Of a stretch of DNA of 6,981 nt, positions 5,513-6,981 are shown one piece after another. The notes under the pieces were generated by a model. The model ran no database searches, was not told the origin of the DNA, and saw nothing but the letters and a program-made list of their open reading frames with translations. The DNA comes from CAZVEV01 sp964625865 (GTDB taxonomy: Bacteria > Planctomycetota > Phycisphaerae > SM23-33). Positions within the stretch are counted from its first letter, which is position 1. Each line of letters begins with the position of its first letter. Made by a program: the position numbers and the translations under genes. The stretch is from assembly GCA_964625865.1 (NCBI GenBank), contig CAZVEV010000310.1, positions 1 through 6,981 on the forward strand, given 5' to 3'.

Positions 5513-5525
5513 GGATGCCCTTGAC

Positions 5526-5648
5526 CATACCCGACGTCCTGTCAATTGTGTGACGGTGGTGGTATCGTCATCGGTTGTCCCCACGGGCCGAACCGGACGT
5601 GGGTGCGGCATGGGCGGCGAGATCACCATTGAACAAGGGAATACAGAC
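5526..5648 (+). other. Upstream region of the exported beta-propeller-like gene
   Basis: No gene is supported here. It is the rest of the divergent intergenic region. A TTGACC at 5521-5526 could be a plus-strand -35, back to back with the minus-strand -35, but the sequence at the right distance (AATTGT, 5544-5549) is a poor -10, so no promoter is called. AAGGGA at 5635-5640 is the ribosome binding site of the next gene, eight bases before its ATG. An in-frame ATG at 5610 and an earlier one at 5550 lack comparable sites. Confidence 0.45.
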
Positions 5649-6815
5649 ATGCGACACATGATCCTGGGCACACTGGCCGTCGCGTGCGTCGTTGCGTGTA
5701 GCGAGGTCGGCGCCGCCGAGACGGCGAAGATCGTTGACGAAAAGGTCATCTTCGCTCTGAACGAGGACGCCAACAGGCCGGAGAGGGTCGGCGTCGGGGC
5801 GATGAGGCTCAGTCCGGACGGGACGAAACTGCTGTTTATTCGTCGCCAGGGCGCCGATCGCACCACGCGGTCCTATCGCCTCGTCCTCCGCGACATCAAG
5901 GCGGGCACGGACAAGGAATTGAAGATTCCGGGCTACAACGAGGACGAGATCGCGGAGTTCATGCTGGCGGGCAACGTGTTTGATCCGGCGGGCAAGCGGC
6001 TGGCGCTCGGGGTGGGCATCGACGCCAACACCAACGGGCGACACGACTTCCGGGGCGATGATCCGGAACAGATGCAGGCGGTAGTGTACGACCTGGCGGC
6101 CGACAAGATGACGAAAGTCGGTCCGGCCGCGGACGTCGTGCTGGCGACGTTCGACCGGACGGGCAAGGGGCTGGTGATGATCGGGGCCGACATGAAGGCG
6201 ACCAGTGGCAAGATGTACGTCACGCCGCTGGCGACGATCAAACTGAGGCAGTTCGGCCTGTGGGGCGTGCCCCGGGGAATCTGTCCGACGGCGGACGTGA
6301 TGGGGCTGATCCTGCCTCCCGACCCCGAGGCCCGCGATGCCGGCCAGAGGCCCAGGCCCGAGTTGGGCCTGTTCGATCTGGCCAAGGGCAAGATGGCGGT
6401 CAAGCTGCCCCTCCGGGAGCACAACACGAAGTTGGATGATTACTGTCCGCAATGGACGCCCGACGGGCGGTATCTGTACTACATCGGCGTCGATCGCGAG
6501 CCCCGTGCCAGCGGCAGCACGCGGCGCAAGTACGAATCGCGGATATGGGACCGCGTCAAGGGCCAGTCGGTTCCCGAGGTCCCCGGGATGGTTCCGGTGG
6601 GGCCCGGGCCCACGGCGACGACGATGGTCCTCGCGCCCTATCGCACGGACGGCAAGCTGACGGTGCATGACGCCAAGGCCGACACCTCCTGGACGGTGGA
6701 CGGCCCGGAGGCCAGGGCGATCGGCAGCGAGGGCAAGTATGTGCTGTACGTCCGGCGCGACGACGAGGGCAAGGACGTTGTCTGTCGTGGACAGATCAAG
6801 CTGCCGGCCACGTGA
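5649..6815 (+). CDS. Exported beta-propeller-like protein (PD40/TolB-type repeats), function unknown
   Basis: A 388-residue protein that I cannot assign to a named family. The N-terminus MRHMILGTLAVACVVACSEVGAAE is an export signal. It may be a lipoprotein signal cut before Cys17 (VVAC lipobox) or an ordinary one cut near residue 23. Two segments match the PD40 beta-propeller blade signature: MRLSPDGTKLLFIRR (52-66) and CPQWTPDGRYLYYIG (266-280). Weaker blade-like strands occur at FDPAGKRLALGV (111-122), FDRTGKGLVMIG (168-179) and EGKYVLYVRR (361-370), suggesting a single propeller. Such proteins bind partners or ligands outside the cytoplasm and often lack catalysis. DANTNGRHDFRGDD (125-138) is an acidic, Asn-rich loop that may bind a metal. 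The ATG at 5649 is preferred over in-frame ATGs at 5550 and 5610 because it starts the signal peptide and follows AAGGGA at a spacing of eight. Confidence 0.8.
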   Translation: MRHMILGTLAVACVVACSEVGAAETAKIVDEKVIFALNEDANRPERVGVGAMRLSPDGTKLLFIRRQGADRTTRSYRLVLRDIKAGTDKELKIPGYNEDEIAEFMLAGNVFDPAGKRLALGVGIDANTNGRHDFRGDDPEQMQAVVYDLAADKMTKVGPAADVVLATFDRTGKGLVMIGADMKATSGKMYVTPLATIKLRQFGLWGVPRGICPTADVMGLILPPDPEARDAGQRPRPELGLFDLAKGKMAVKLPLREHNTKLDDYCPQWTPDGRYLYYIGVDREPRASGSTRRKYESRIWDRVKGQSVPEVPGMVPVGPGPTATTMVLAPYRTDGKLTVHDAKADTSWTVDGPEARAIGSEGKYVLYVRRDDEGKDVVCRGQIKLPAT

Positions 6816-6981
6816 CGGGGGAAGTATGCAAAGAAGGACACGAATACCCCGTCGGCCTCGCCGGTCGGGGCAGGGGGGGGGGCTTCCCGCCCAGCCGGAC
6901 GCCCTGGCACGCACGAGGGAGCGGCCTAACCCGAATATTTCATCACAAATAACAAGTTTATAATTGCGCGACGGCCTTAGC
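6816..6981. other. Right-edge non-coding stretch with possible promoter
   Basis: No recognised gene. An ATG at 6826 opens 45 codons (to TAA 6961-6963) rich in Arg and Pro with no family resemblance; it runs through a 10-G homopolymer (6873-6882). From about 6930 the sequence turns AT-rich, and TATAAT, a perfect -10 box, lies at 6959-6964 on the plus strand. Its -35 region (TATTTC at 17 bases) is poor. It may belong to a gene beyond the window. Confidence 0.35.

Noticed and set aside
5339..5866. 175-codon minus-strand frame ending two bases before the terminator hairpin
   Set aside because: It would be a tempting gene for that terminator, but it overlaps the signal peptide of the exported protein in antisense and shows no conserved pattern. 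The strong promoter at 5512-5484 lies inside it, so transcription starts well downstream of its ATG.
5568..6914. 448-codon minus-strand open frame opposite the exported protein
   Set aside because: Composition is that of an antisense shadow (Arg, His, Pro rich) and no motif is recognisable. The plus strand has a ribosome binding site, signal peptide and propeller blades.

Overview
The window is a high-GC bacterial chromosome fragment with strong G/C bias at third codon positions. It carries six protein genes, none of them rRNA or tRNA. The mix (secreted sialate O-acetylesterase-type hydrolase, secreted beta-propeller-like protein, PIN-domain toxin-antitoxin pair, many single-gene units) would suit an environmental Planctomycetota or Verrucomicrobiota genome. 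That assignment is inference only: no marker gene is present. The first 37 bases are a run of 30 C followed by 7 G and look like a contig-end artefact.

Layout, left to right. (1) 1-195: homopolymer end plus non-coding sequence with small dyads. (2) 196-1638, minus: secreted SGNH/SASA-type carbohydrate esterase with a signal peptide. (3) 1747-2411, minus: a type II toxin-antitoxin operon, ribbon-helix-helix antitoxin then PIN-domain toxin, joined by an ATGA overlap and preceded by a good promoter sitting in an operator-like dyad. (4) 2518-4179, plus: class I/II PLP-dependent aminotransferase. It converges on (5) 3726-4331, minus: DJ-1/PfpI-family protein. Neither gene stops where its conserved domain ends, so the two frames overlap antisense by 454 bp. 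(6) 4332-4474: intergenic DNA with a perfect 12-bp-arm palindrome next to the PfpI ribosome binding site and a heptad-phased inverted repeat. (7) 4475-5248, minus: class I SAM-dependent methyltransferase. (8) 5249-5648: regulatory DNA. On the minus strand it reads promoter, about 170 nt of structured leader, then a Rho-independent terminator about 60 nt before the methyltransferase start. (9) 5649-6815, plus: exported beta-propeller-like protein of unknown role. (10) 6816-6981: no recognised gene, a 10-G run and a consensus -10 box at the right edge.

The most interesting signal is the leader at 5308-5512. The terminator's 3' arm is duplicated upstream (GAACGGGCC twice), so the upstream copy can pair with the terminator's 5' arm as an antiterminator. 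A third segment can sequester that copy. This is the logic of an attenuator or riboswitch controlling the methyltransferase. The RNA does not match any riboswitch class I can recall. A 36-codon reading frame with Trp-Phe-Trp codons just before the switching segment also allows a ribosome-mediated mechanism. Apart from the toxin-antitoxin pair, the genes show no obvious shared pathway.
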